The position numbers and the translations under genes were made by a program. Of a stretch of 43,779 bases of DNA, positions 27,514 through 36,368 are shown one piece after another. The notes beneath the pieces are model-generated. The model did not search any database and was not told the origin of the DNA. It saw only the letters and a list, made by a program, of their open reading frames with translations. The stretch's first letter is position 1. Each line of letters starts with the position of its first letter. The DNA is taken from positions 1 to 43,779 of the forward strand of contig CANJIU010000085.1 of the NCBI GenBank assembly GCA_947474365.1, in the 5' to 3' direction. This DNA comes from Opitutia bacterium (lineage in GTDB: Bacteria; Verrucomicrobiota; Verrucomicrobiia; Opitutales; Opitutaceae).

Positions 27514-28751
27514 TTTTCCTTCTTCCCCGATTTCTCCCCCTTGCCCTTCCGATCCCCCTTTCCAGCTTTCTCCCCCTTGGCCGCTTCGCCGCCGATGTCG
27601 ACGACCGGACGGCCTTCGCGCAACCGATCGAAGCCCTCCAGAATGACCGCCTCCCCTCCCTGCAGGCCCTTCACGATCTCCTGGTTGGTCCCGTCAGACG
27701 AACCCAGCACGACGTCGCGTACGGCAGCTTCCTTCTTTTCATTGATGATAAAGACATAGGTGCCGCGAGAACCAAACTGCACGGCAGCGGCGGGAATCAC
27801 CACCACGTCGGTGAGCGTCCGCACCCGGAGCCGGACGTTTACGAACTGATTGGGGAAAAGCTTCTCGTCGGCATTGGGAAATTCCGCCTTCAGCCGCAGC
27901 GTGCCCGTCGCGAGATCGATTTGGTTGTCGACCGTCCGCAGCACGCCCGTCGCCAGCTTGGTCTGCTCGCCCCGATCCCACGCATCCACCTCAAGCCGCT
28001 CACCGGCCCGGATCGGTTCCACTACTTTTTGGAGATCGATCTCCGGTACAGTAAAAATGACTGAAATGGGGCGGGTCTGGGTGATGACGACCAACCCGCC
28101 CGCGTCACCCGGACGCACGAGGTTGCCCACGTCGACCTGCCGCAGTCCAAGCCGGCCCGGAATCGGGGCCTCGATCTTGGTGTAGGCAAGTTGGCGCCGG
28201 GCATCATCCACCTGCGCCTGATCGGCGGCGACCGCACCTTCGCGTTCGGCGACGAGGGATTGCTGCGCTTCCAATTGCTGCTGGGTCACAAGCGTCTGGG
28301 CGTGCAACTGCTTGAACCGTTCCAAATCGGCACGCGCGGTCGTCAACTGCGCCTGGTTTTGCCGCTGGCCGGCCTCCATCTGGTTCAGACGAATCTTGTA
28401 GGGCAACGGATCGATTTCGGCGAGCAGCTGCCCTTGGGTCACCTCCTGCCCTTCCTCAAACGCCACGCGCAACAATTGCCCTTCCACCCGGCTGCGCACC
28501 GTCACGGTGTTGAGCGGCGCAACGGTGCCGATCGCGTGCAGGTGCACGGTGAGATTCTGGCGAACCGCCGGAACCGCCCGGACCGGCGTGGGTGCCGCGT
28601 TACCCTTGCCCCTTGAGCGAAACATGCTGGAGCTGCCCGATGCCTTGGGCGGTTCCGCTTGAAATCCGAAATACCAGACGGCGCCGGCAAAAATCACGGC
28701 AACCGCACAATATAGAAACCAGCGGCTTCGGGCAGGAGGAGGAGGTGGCAT
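27510..28751 (-). CDS. RND efflux periplasmic adaptor (MdtA-like)
   Basis: This 413-aa membrane-fusion protein links the inner-membrane pump to an outer-membrane channel. An N-terminal anchor (RWFLYCAVAVIFAGAVWYFG) has no lipobox. The lipoyl halves are VTVRSRVEGQLLRVAFEEGQ and TKIEAPIPGRLGLRQVDVG, flanking a coiled-coil hairpin (about residues 115-190). The C-terminus ends in an unusual Lys/Gly-rich tail of about 25 residues. No TolC-type channel gene is adjacent. It is the first gene of a three-gene operon with the two permeases. Confidence 0.92.
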   Translation of the reverse strand: MPPPPPARSRWFLYCAVAVIFAGAVWYFGFQAEPPKASGSSSMFRSRGKGNAAPTPVRAVPAVRQNLTVHLHAIGTVAPLNTVTVRSRVEGQLLRVAFEEGQEVTQGQLLAEIDPLPYKIRLNQMEAGQRQNQAQLTTARADLERFKQLHAQTLVTQQQLEAQQSLVAEREGAVAADQAQVDDARRQLAYTKIEAPIPGRLGLRQVDVGNLVRPGDAGGLVVITQTRPISVIFTVPEIDLQKVVEPIRAGERLEVDAWDRGEQTKLATGVLRTVDNQIDLATGTLRLKAEFPNADEKLFPNQFVNVRLRVRTLTDVVVIPAAAVQFGSRGTYVFIINEKKEAAVRDVVLGSSDGTNQEIVKGLQGGEAVILEGFDRLREGRPVVDIGGEAAKGEKAGKGDRKGKGEKSGKKEK

Positions 28752-28864
28752 ATCGGGTAGGAAAGTGCGGAACCAGACCGCGTCGTCCGCCAGACGACCA
28801 CGGCAATCAATCCGTTGCTAGAATTTTCCGGAGAAAATCTCCGACGAACGACGCGGTCGTCCAC

Positions 28865-30010
28865 TTACGGATTGCCCGCTGCCATAAACCACGGCTTCGC
28901 GGTCGAATCCGTCTTCAGGAAATTCAAGAGCAACGCCGCAACCTTGGCCCGGCCGCTGTCGCCCGGGTGCGTTCCGTCGCCACCAAAATCGCCCGCGACA
29001 TACTTCAGGCCCACGTCCTGGCGCGGCGTCTCGCCGTCGGCCCAGAGATAAGGCCCCCAGAGCAGCAGCGGCGACTTCACCGGACCGCGCGCCGGGTCGA
29101 AGTTGAGTTCCGGATTGCCGGCAATCTGATCGCGAATCAGCCAGCGCATCGAGAACGCCTCCTCGTAGGCATATGGCTCCGGGTTCAGCGCCGTCGTGGC
29201 GTAACCGCCGTAAATACGGCTGGAGAGGTAGACGAGACGAAGGTTCGGGAAGCGTTGCTTCAGGTGGCCGAGGACGGTGACAAGATTGTCCGTCAGCACC
29301 TGCGCATGCCGCGGAAACTCGCCGAGCCGGGCCGGTCCCGCTTCCGCCTGCTTCATCCATGCGACCTGGATCTGCAGCGGACTGAGCCCGGCGGCCTGTA
29401 CGCGCTGGTCGACCGTCTGCCAGAGCGGCGCGCTCTGATCGGCCCACCGCATGCCCGTCTGTCCGCCCTGCGCCCCATCGACCAGCACGACGTGCCGGGA
29501 TTTCTGCGGATCGTGGTTCGCGTCGGCCATGAAGCGCGAATACTCCTGCGTCGTGTTCGACATCCCCACGGAGATCAGCCCGATTTTTCCAGCGGCAGCC
29601 GGTTTGCCCGCCGCATCGACGGGACGAATTTTTGCCGCCTCCCGCAACGCAGCCTCAAGGTGAGCGGAAGGCGGCGTATTTCTCCCCCCGCCATAGAGTC
29701 CGCCGTCCTCGCCCTTGTAATTCGCGGCGCCGAGCTCCGTCAACGGAGTGAGATGCTGCGTCCATTTCGGGGGCGGCGGCGGAAGCGCATTACCGCCCTT
29801 TCCTCCCGTCTGCTTCCCCTTCCCTTCCTGCCGCACCTTCATCGCCCGCTGGACGTAGGCGCGTTCCTCCGGCGTCACGTTGTCACCGCGCTTCCCGCGC
29901 TCCATGATCTGCCGGGCTTTTTCAAAATCGATCGGCTCCTGGGCAGCGGCGGCACCCGGCAGGAGGAAGGCAACAATCGCCAGCAGACAGAAGAGTGACG
30001 GGGTTTTCAT
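28865..30010 (-). CDS. Exported SGNH-hydrolase-like protein
   Basis: This 381-aa protein has a signal peptide (MKTPSLFCLLAIVAFLLPGAAAA). It shows ISVGMSNTTQEY, a serine motif like block I of SGNH hydrolases, and DGTHPGDSGRAKVA near the end, matching the D-x-x-H block. A charged, proline-rich linker follows the signal peptide. The fold suggests an esterase or acyltransferase, but the substrate is unknown. Its ATG overlaps the pdxA stop (ATGA, 30007-30010), an odd pairing for a vitamin-B6 gene. Confidence 0.6.
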   Translation of the reverse strand: MKTPSLFCLLAIVAFLLPGAAAAQEPIDFEKARQIMERGKRGDNVTPEERAYVQRAMKVRQEGKGKQTGGKGGNALPPPPPKWTQHLTPLTELGAANYKGEDGGLYGGGRNTPPSAHLEAALREAAKIRPVDAAGKPAAAGKIGLISVGMSNTTQEYSRFMADANHDPQKSRHVVLVDGAQGGQTGMRWADQSAPLWQTVDQRVQAAGLSPLQIQVAWMKQAEAGPARLGEFPRHAQVLTDNLVTVLGHLKQRFPNLRLVYLSSRIYGGYATTALNPEPYAYEEAFSMRWLIRDQIAGNPELNFDPARGPVKSPLLLWGPYLWADGETPRQDVGLKYVAGDFGGDGTHPGDSGRAKVAALLLNFLKTDSTAKPWFMAAGNP

Positions 30011-30984
30011 GATTTCCTCTTGGGATTGCCGCGAGCGGAACGGCGAACCGGGGTGGCGGCACGCGCCGCGATTAGCCGACGCGCCACGGCGACGGCGTTG
30101 GAGAAACTGGTGGCGCGCGCCACGCCCTGGCCGGCGATGCCAAAAGCGGTGCCGTGGTCGGGACTGGTGCGGACATGCGGCAAACCGAGCGTAACGTTCA
30201 CCGCTTCGTCAAAATCGATCACCTTCAGCGGTGCGAGCCCTTGATCGTGGTAGAGCGCCAACACGACATCGAATTCTCCGCGCAACGCCCGGGCAAACAA
30301 CGTGTCGCCCGGCTGGCACGAGGAGAGTCCTGGAAATTGTCGGCGCAATTTCTCCAGAACCGGATTGATCAGATCAATCTCCTCCAAGCCGAGCAGGCCG
30401 CCTTCGCCGGCGTGGGGATTGAGCCCACAGACCCCGATGCGGGGTTGTGCGATTCCTTCCGAGCGACACAACGCGTCCGCCGCCGCGATCGTGCGTTGCA
30501 GCAGATGCGGCCCCAGGAGTTTCGCCACCTCGTGCAACGGCACATGCCAGGTCGCGAGGACCACCCGCAGTTGGCCGCCGCAGAAGGCCATCACCGGATC
30601 ACCGCCCCAGCGGGCCGCAAAAAACTCCGTCTGCCCCGGAAACGCATAGCCGATGCGGGCGAGTTCCGCCTTGCTCACCGGACCAGTGACGACTCCGGCA
30701 AAATCCCCGCGGCGACAGCCTTCGGCGGCCCGTTCCATCGCCGCCCATGCGACCAGCGCCCCCTCGCCGCTCGGGCGGCCCGGTATCGCCATAAAATTTT
30801 CCAGACCCACCGGAATCTTCTTCGCGGGGGTATCGAGCGTCGCCAGCCAACCCACCGGCCCAATCACCGCGGTGTCGCGCGCGGCGCGGGGATTCGCCGC
30901 CAGCCAGGCTGCGATGATTTCGGGGCCGACGCCGGCCGGGTCGCCGCACGTGAGCGCGAGCTTCTTGGTCTTGGATGTTCTCAA
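30007..30984 (-). CDS. pdxA: 4-hydroxythreonine-4-phosphate dehydrogenase
   Basis: This 325-aa enzyme oxidises 4-phosphohydroxy-L-threonine with NAD(P)+ in pyridoxal-phosphate synthesis. Family blocks are LTCGDPAGVGPEI, ALYHDQGLAPLKVIDFDEAV and HVRTSPDHGTAFGIAGQG, which include metal-binding histidines. The length fits the family (about 330). The only start preceding the first conserved block is TTG at 30982-30984. It follows lpxA by 24 bases and overlaps the next gene by four. Confidence 0.93.
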   Translation of the reverse strand: MRTSKTKKLALTCGDPAGVGPEIIAAWLAANPRAARDTAVIGPVGWLATLDTPAKKIPVGLENFMAIPGRPSGEGALVAWAAMERAAEGCRRGDFAGVVTGPVSKAELARIGYAFPGQTEFFAARWGGDPVMAFCGGQLRVVLATWHVPLHEVAKLLGPHLLQRTIAAADALCRSEGIAQPRIGVCGLNPHAGEGGLLGLEEIDLINPVLEKLRRQFPGLSSCQPGDTLFARALRGEFDVVLALYHDQGLAPLKVIDFDEAVNVTLGLPHVRTSPDHGTAFGIAGQGVARATSFSNAVAVARRLIAARAATPVRRSARGNPKRKS

Positions 30985-31008
30985 GGTCAGGGTCGCGAAA
31001 ACACGCGT

Positions 31009-31773
31009 TTATTCGGCGGAATTGTCCCCGTCTTTTTCGGCACGGCGCGCCCGGGCGAAGCCGCGTTTTCCACCGGCGAAGAACTCCAGAAACCGCCGGG
31101 CCTCGTTCGTCTCCACGGTGCCGGCACCGAGCAGTCGGGCCGCCACCTCGCGGATGTTGCCCGCAGTGAAATAAACATTCTGATACGCTGCCTTGAGCTC
31201 GGCGATCGCCGGGCGGCTGAACCCGCGGCGCCGCAGGCCCACGGCATTGAATCCGATGATGTCGTCGCGCTCCGCCACCATCGTGAAATGCGGAACGTCA
31301 CGCGTAATCGAGGCATGTCCGGCCACCATCACACTCTCGCCGATGCGGCAGAATTGGTGCACCGCGGCACCGCCGCCCAGAAACGAATGGGCGCCGACAC
31401 TGACATGACCGGCCAGGAGCGCCGCATTGGCGAAGACGACGTTGTCGGCGACCTCGCAGTCGTGCGCGACGTGACTGGTCGCCATGAAGAAACAATTCGC
31501 GCCAATCACCGTCGCCTTGCCCGGGTAGATCGACCGGTTGACCGTGACGTGCTCCCGCAAAACGGTTCCCGCTCCGATCTGCACGCCGGTGGAACTGGTG
31601 CGGTCGAATTTCAGGTACTGCGGGTCACCGCCGATGACAGCGTACGGATGCACGACGACGCGGTCGCCGAGCACGCAATGCCGGGTGATGATCGCGTAGG
31701 CCATGATCTCACAATCAGCGCCCAGCTGGGCCCCGGGTTCGATGATGGCAGTGGGATGAACGAGGGTCGGCAC
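31009..31773 (-). CDS. lpxA: UDP-N-acetylglucosamine acyltransferase, first step of lipid A
   Basis: This 254-aa protein shows the hexapeptide-repeat left-handed beta helix typical of LpxA, starting HPTAIIEPGAQLGADCEI. The catalytic histidine is in MATSHVAHDCEVADN, followed by FANAALLAGHVSVG and AVHQFCRIGESVMVAGH. It transfers an acyl chain from ACP to UDP-GlcNAc at the start of lipid A synthesis, so the cell should have an LPS-type outer membrane. It starts at GTG 31771-31773, three bases after the previous stop. No fabZ or lpxD is adjacent, unlike the classical cluster. Confidence 0.94.
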   Translation of the reverse strand: MPTLVHPTAIIEPGAQLGADCEIMAYAIITRHCVLGDRVVVHPYAVIGGDPQYLKFDRTSSTGVQIGAGTVLREHVTVNRSIYPGKATVIGANCFFMATSHVAHDCEVADNVVFANAALLAGHVSVGAHSFLGGGAAVHQFCRIGESVMVAGHASITRDVPHFTMVAERDDIIGFNAVGLRRRGFSRPAIAELKAAYQNVYFTAGNIREVAARLLGAGTVETNEARRFLEFFAGGKRGFARARRAEKDGDNSAE

Positions 31774-31776
31774 GGT

Positions 31777-32421
31777 TCAGGAGGGGTTGCGGGCCCGTCG
31801 CGGGGGCATGGCGCCACCGCGATCGGGAAGGAGATCGAGCTGGGTGTCTTTCAAGAGATCGTAATTTTTGAGCAGGCGCATGACCTGCAACGTGTCGCTT
31901 TTGCTGTAGTTCTGGTTGATTTCAATCTTGTCGAGCAAATCGAGGAGCATGGCCCGGAAAGATATGATCGCGTCGACGCCGTGCTGCTTGAGCAGTTCCA
32001 CGCTCTGAGAGCGAAACGGTTCCGCCGTCGGCAAGCTGGGCAGGACGAGGATTTTGGTGAGCGTGCCACCCGCGGCATCGCCCGCCTCGGCCGGAAAGAA
32101 CCTCGCCGCCTCCTTCAGCACGTTCTGCTGCAGGAAACTGAAAATCTCCGGACTACTTTTCAGCATGTTGGGAGTGAAGACGCCGGTATGCCACCCTTTC
32201 ACCGCGACAATCGCCCGCTGGACATACGGCAGTTCGTTGGGGAAGAGGAAAAAATCCGGCTTACGCGCGTCGCGCTGCCAGGCGGGGTTGTATACGATGA
32301 GATCAATCTCCTCCTCCGCTACCTTGCGCCGCGCCGACACCTGGTACTTGCGGGCCTGACGCACGAGAAATCCGTTCTGTTCGAAGTACTCGCGGACAAT
32401 GCCTTCGTCGATCGCTGACAT
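31777..32421 (-). CDS. Unknown protein, possibly nuclease-fold
   Basis: This 214-aa protein has the order seen in PD-(D/E)XK folds: a helix with glutamate (REYFEQNGFLV), then AEEEIDLIVYNP with a candidate metal-binding aspartate at residue 40, then AIVAVKGWHTG with lysine 75. The acidic residue normally two positions before that lysine is alanine, so catalysis is doubtful. The C-terminal half is helical and ends in a basic PPRRARNPS tail. I do not recognise a named family. It lies between aroB and lpxA and abuts lpxA, hinting at a conserved local operon. Confidence 0.6.
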   Translation of the reverse strand: MSAIDEGIVREYFEQNGFLVRQARKYQVSARRKVAEEEIDLIVYNPAWQRDARKPDFFLFPNELPYVQRAIVAVKGWHTGVFTPNMLKSSPEIFSFLQQNVLKEAARFFPAEAGDAAGGTLTKILVLPSLPTAEPFRSQSVELLKQHGVDAIISFRAMLLDLLDKIEINQNYSKSDTLQVMRLLKNYDLLKDTQLDLLPDRGGAMPPRRARNPS

Positions 32422-32524
32422 GGTGGATTTTCGATTGAAGGAAGTTCAGGGCTCGATTGGCGGCCATTACCGCCGGCACGGCTCCGATTCACTAACTCGA
32501 AAATCGTGAGTCGAAAACTACAAA

Positions 32525-33610
32525 CTACGCCGCCCCCACTTCGCGGAAACTCGCCTCAACGAGCGCAGGAGGCACGTCATCCTGCGTCGCGGCCATGCCG
32601 AGCTGGCGGAGCACGACAAACCGGAGTCCGCCCGCCCGTACTTTCTTGTCACGCAACATCGCCGCGTGCAGCGCCGGGTAGGCCAGCGGCGCCCGAAGCC
32701 GGACCGGCAGGACATGGGCCGCGACGACACGTTCGACCCGCTCGACGTCAGCAGCAGAAATATAACCCAATTTTCCCGACAATCGCGCCGCCGCACAAAG
32801 GCCGATCGCCACCGCCTCGCCGTGCAGGTATTCACCGTAACCCGCAGCGTTCTCGATCGCGTGCCCAAAGGTGTGCCCAAGGTTGAGCAAAGCCCGTCCG
32901 CCCTCTTTCGCCATCTCGCGTTCGTCCGCCTCGACAATCCGCGCCTTGATCGCGCAACAGCGGCGAATCACACCCGCCAGACTCGCGCTCGACACCGTCA
33001 GGGATTCTTTTTCCAGGTTGTCGAAAAGAGCGGCATCCCCGAGGAGACCATATTTAATCACTTCGGCCATGCCGGCGGCAAATTCGCGCGGCGGTAACGT
33101 CGCAAGCAGTCCCGTCGCAATATAGACAGAACGAGGCTGATGAAACGCTCCAACCAGGTTCTTGCCCGCGGCGATATTGATTCCAGTTTTACCTCCCACC
33201 GAACTATCCACCATCGCGAGCAGCGTCGTCGGCACCTGATAAAAGTCGACCCCGCGCAGCCAGGTCGCGGCGGCAAAGCCTCCGAGGTCACCGATCACGC
33301 CTCCACCCACGGCGAAGACCACCCCACCCCGGTCGAGTTTGCCCTCGGCCAAAAAATCCAGCACCCGTCCCAGACCCGCCATCGATTTGGCCGTCTCGCC
33401 CGGTTCGACCGCAAGAATCGGAGCGCCGTCGAACATCAGAGCCAACGCGTCGGCCTGCACCCGCCGGATGTTGGAATCAGTCACCACCGCGAACCGTCGG
33501 CCGGCTGCCCGCAACCGGGATAATTCGGCCCGAATTTCCTCTGAAAGGTTCGCCCCAAAATGGAGCGTGTAGGAGCGTTCTCCGAGGCTAACGCGAAGGG
33601 TTTCTGGCAT
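32525..33610 (-). CDS. aroB: 3-dehydroquinate synthase
   Basis: This protein of about 361 aa cyclises DAHP to 3-dehydroquinate in the shikimate pathway using NAD+ and zinc. Conserved blocks are VGGGVIGDLGGFAAATWLRG, VDSSVGGKTGINIAAGKN, AFHQP and LGHTFGHAIE, whose histidines bind zinc. The length is normal. The ATG at 33608-33610 is preferred over an upstream start that adds six residues. It is likely the first gene of the group running to the SGNH-like gene, although a gap of 103 bases separates it from the next gene. Confidence 0.96.
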   Translation of the reverse strand: MPETLRVSLGERSYTLHFGANLSEEIRAELSRLRAAGRRFAVVTDSNIRRVQADALALMFDGAPILAVEPGETAKSMAGLGRVLDFLAEGKLDRGGVVFAVGGGVIGDLGGFAAATWLRGVDFYQVPTTLLAMVDSSVGGKTGINIAAGKNLVGAFHQPRSVYIATGLLATLPPREFAAGMAEVIKYGLLGDAALFDNLEKESLTVSSASLAGVIRRCCAIKARIVEADEREMAKEGGRALLNLGHTFGHAIENAAGYGEYLHGEAVAIGLCAAARLSGKLGYISAADVERVERVVAAHVLPVRLRAPLAYPALHAAMLRDKKVRAGGLRFVVLRQLGMAATQDDVPPALVEASFREVGAA

Positions 33611-33738
33611 ACCCGTATTAACTAACACCGAGCTGCTAGGTCGAGGACAAGTTGGATTGGATCGCCTGTGGGCAACAAAAATTCCATCTGATTCGGAAAT
33701 CGTTCAGGGATGGCCGAATCGAAGCAGGCTGAATTGCC

Positions 33739-34098
33739 ATGCTCTCCCTCGTTCTTGCGATGTTGCGCAGCTTGACGGCAGGGTTCTGCGCCCGTCGAAA
33801 ACTCGTCCTTGAGAACCTCGCCTTGCGGCACCAACTGCTGGTGTTGAACCGCACCATCAAGACCCCTGCTCTCCGCAAATCCGACCGGCTTTTCTGGGCA
33901 GCCCTCATTGTGATGTGGTCACGATGGACGACGGCGCTGGTGATCGTCCAACCGCAGACAGTCGTGCGCTGGCATCAGGCGGGATTCCGGCTCTTCTGGC
34001 GCTGGCGATCGCGACCTCGCACTGGCCGCACCCCGAAGGATCACGAGTTGGTCGAGTTGACTGGCCTGCATCATCTCTACGCCCGCAAGGCGGCCTGA
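33739..34098 (+). pseudogene. Truncated integrase-type transposase (IS remnant)
   Basis: The 119-codon frame encodes the N-terminal helix-turn-helix part of an integrase-core transposase. VLENLALRHQLLVLNR, KSDRLFWAALIVMWSRW and QTVVRWHQAGFRLFWRWRSR are the familiar start of these proteins. After GRTPKDHELVEL the similarity stops and the frame ends in an unrelated GLHHLYARKAA. The catalytic D-D-E domain is absent. I see no terminal inverted repeats. Confidence 0.75.
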
Positions 34099-34938
34099 CG
34101 CTCGGCCGTTGGGACACCGGAGCAAATCGGGCGTCGCCAAGCGGGAGCCGGGGCGATTCGGTGGATTTCCTTTCACCCTCGTCGCAGGACCTGGCCTCCA
34201 TAACTCGGATACCGCGTTCCTCCGCCGATCCGGCCCTGCGATCCTGACCAACGCGCGTCACGACAGCACTCCGCGGGTCGCCACAGTTGTCTCGGAAACA
34301 CTCCGCAAGTTACACCTGTGCTTGCCGGATGGAGTTTTTGTCACCCACAACAGTCAAGAATCAAGAACTTACGAGGTATCTCGCAAGTCCCTGTCTGTGA
34401 ATGGCTTCTATGGATGGATGAAAATACGAACTTTCGTGAGACAAATCCACCGGCCAGAGCGGAAAACCGCGTTCAGCACTTTGACGATCTTCGGCGGTGA
34501 GACGAATCTGGCCGCCGCCGGCCGGAAATCGGGCTCGGATTTGTCTCATTTGTCTCACGCGTCACCACGACGGCGGCCCGCAGGCTGTCGTCCGGCAAGG
34601 CATGGCAGCGTTGGCATAAGCCCCAAAGGTCGACCCTACCCACCGGATGGTATTGGCAGCCTCCACGGGGTCCTTTACGGGGACGGGGACTCACTGTTCC
34701 TAAAAGGCCCCCTCAAGTGGGGATAATTCCGCCTCGGAGGGACGATCGGGATTACCCTGTCTATAATACGGTTGGTATTGAATCACGAAATCCGCGCCAA
34801 TCTGGCGCAAATCGCGACCTCTTTCACGCCAACCTCGCGATTCCATATCAGCGGCGGAATGATAACCGGTTTGTCTCAATATTCCCGAACGCGTCGGAAT
34901 AGAAACACGTCGCAGCGTGCATCGGCCCGTTGCGGCGT
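34099..34938. other. Non-coding debris of about 840 bases downstream of the transposase remnant
   Basis: No reading frame here has protein-like composition over a useful length on either strand. The stretch contains an inverted repeat at 34436-34558 and a near palindrome at about 34361-34386 (ACTTACGAGGTATCTCGCAAGT region). It probably represents old mobile-element sequence. Confidence 0.5.
34436..34558. repeat. Inverted repeat with GTGAGACAAATCC ends
   Basis: GTGAGACAAATCC at 34436-34448 is mirrored by GGATTTGTCTCA at 34537-34548, immediately followed by a second TTTGTCTCAC. The inner flanks are also partly complementary (CCGGCCAGA against TCTGGCCG). The size of about 120 bp would suit a small non-autonomous element. 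Confidence 0.4.
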
Positions 34939-35994
34939 TCAGTTTATTTCCAGCTGCACTTTGAGCGCACTCCCTTTCTCCGCCGCGCAATACATGGCTT
35001 GTTGCGCCTCGGCCAGCGGCAGCACGCCGCTGATGAGGCCGCGCAGTTCAATCCGGCCGGCCGCGACGAGGCGAATCGCTTCGTTGAAGACGTTTCCGTA
35101 TCGCATGGAGCCGATGAAATTAATTTCGCGGTTCATCAGCAGGTTTGCCGGCAACGGAATGTCCTCCGTGCCAAGCGTGCCGATCTGCACAATCGTGCCA
35201 CCGGGCCCCACGAGGCCGAATGCCTGCCGGAGCGCGGCCTTTGCGCCCGAGGCTTCGAACACGACGTCAAAGCCGTCCCCGGCGATCTCGCGGACTACGT
35301 CCGCCAATTGGGGATCGGCTGGATTCAAGGCCACATCTGCTCCGAGCTTGCAGGCTGTTTCACGGCGCGACTCCAGGATGTCGCTCACCGCCACCGGCGC
35401 TGCGCCAAACATCCGCGCGGTCATCGCCACGAGCAATCCGATCGGCCCGCCGCCGGTCACCAACACGCGTTTGCCGGAAACCACCCCGGCCCGCTTCACC
35501 GCGTGGAGCGCCACCGCAAACGGCTCGAGCATGGCGGCCGTCGCATCATCCATCCCCGCCGGCAAGACGTGACATTGGTCGGCGCGCACTGTGACGAATT
35601 CCGCAAACGCCCCATCGGTCGGCGGAGTCGTGCTGGCGCTTCCGAGCATGATGGTGCGGCGACAGAGGTTGCCGCGACCACTCTTGCAATCGTCGCAGAC
35701 GCCGCAGGCCCGGGCCGGGTTGGCCGTGACCCGTGTGCCCACCGGCAGGTGGTCCACGCCATCGGAAACCGCGGCGACCTCCGCGGCGAATTCATGGCCC
35801 AAAATAAACGGACGCGTGGGCACAAACGCACCGCACGCGCCGTGCTCGAAATAGTGCAGGTCCGATCCGCAGATGCCGGCGCGGCGGATGCGAAGCATGA
35901 CCATGCCCGCCTTCGGCTCCGGCGTTGGTCTGGCCTGCACTCTGATCGTTCTGGCCGCCTCTAACACGGCGGCGCGCATGGTGGGATGAATCAT
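34939..35994 (-). CDS. Zinc-dependent dehydrogenase, L-idonate 5-dehydrogenase-like
   Basis: This 351-aa medium-chain dehydrogenase has the catalytic zinc site in AGICGSDLHYFEHG and LGHEFAAEV. The structural zinc cysteines are in ACGVCDDCKSGRGNLC. The NAD(P)-binding loop is VTGGGPIGLL. The GICGSDLHY and glycine-site sequences resemble L-idonate 5-dehydrogenase more than ordinary alcohol dehydrogenases. It would interconvert an aldonate and a keto-aldonate. It is the last gene of the seven-gene operon, one base after the preceding stop. Confidence 0.82.
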   Translation of the reverse strand: MIHPTMRAAVLEAARTIRVQARPTPEPKAGMVMLRIRRAGICGSDLHYFEHGACGAFVPTRPFILGHEFAAEVAAVSDGVDHLPVGTRVTANPARACGVCDDCKSGRGNLCRRTIMLGSASTTPPTDGAFAEFVTVRADQCHVLPAGMDDATAAMLEPFAVALHAVKRAGVVSGKRVLVTGGGPIGLLVAMTARMFGAAPVAVSDILESRRETACKLGADVALNPADPQLADVVREIAGDGFDVVFEASGAKAALRQAFGLVGPGGTIVQIGTLGTEDIPLPANLLMNREINFIGSMRYGNVFNEAIRLVAAGRIELRGLISGVLPLAEAQQAMYCAAEKGSALKVQLEIN

Positions 35995-35995
35995 T

Positions 35996-36325
35996 TTATT
36001 CCTTCAGGGCGAGATAGACGATGATCCGCGCTGACGGCGCGGCGTCTTTGTTCCGCAAGACAACCCGCAGCCAATGTCCAAACTCGCGAAGCGGAAAGGA
36101 AATCAAACCGGGTTGCGCCAGTTTGACGGGAGGGCTGCCCTCCGCAGTCCAAAAAAGTCCGTCGGGTGAAATCTCCGCCGATGCTTCAATGCTGCCAGAG
36201 AGATCGAGCGCACGCACGAACACGCGGGCCTCGCCGGCCCAGGCGACCTCATAAGGCTCAGTGACCAACTCTTCCGCGAAGGTCGTGTTGCGCTCGAGCA
36301 CTGCAGTATAGGAATTCTTGATCAT
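35996..36325 (-). CDS. Small beta-rich protein of unknown function
   Basis: This 109-aa protein starts MIKNSYTAVLERNTTFAEEL and is predicted to be mostly beta strands, with an alternating hydrophobic pattern through to ARIIVYLALKE. It has no signal peptide or membrane segment. I do not recognise it; it could be a carbohydrate-binding or structural domain. It sits 43 bases after the beta-helix gene and one base before the dehydrogenase, so it belongs to the operon. Confidence 0.6.
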   Translation of the reverse strand: MIKNSYTAVLERNTTFAEELVTEPYEVAWAGEARVFVRALDLSGSIEASAEISPDGLFWTAEGSPPVKLAQPGLISFPLREFGHWLRVVLRNKDAAPSARIIVYLALKE

Positions 36326-36368
36326 AAATTCATTTCACGGTGCGGGCAGACCCGATCAGGCCACCGAG

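Noticed and set aside
24985..27759. 924-codon plus-strand open frame
   Set aside because: It lies opposite two well-supported RND/adaptor genes and has arginine/histidine-rich composition typical of antisense frames in GC-rich DNA.
30154..32418. 754-codon plus-strand open frame
   Set aside because: It is antisense to pdxA, lpxA and the adjacent gene, with no protein-family features.
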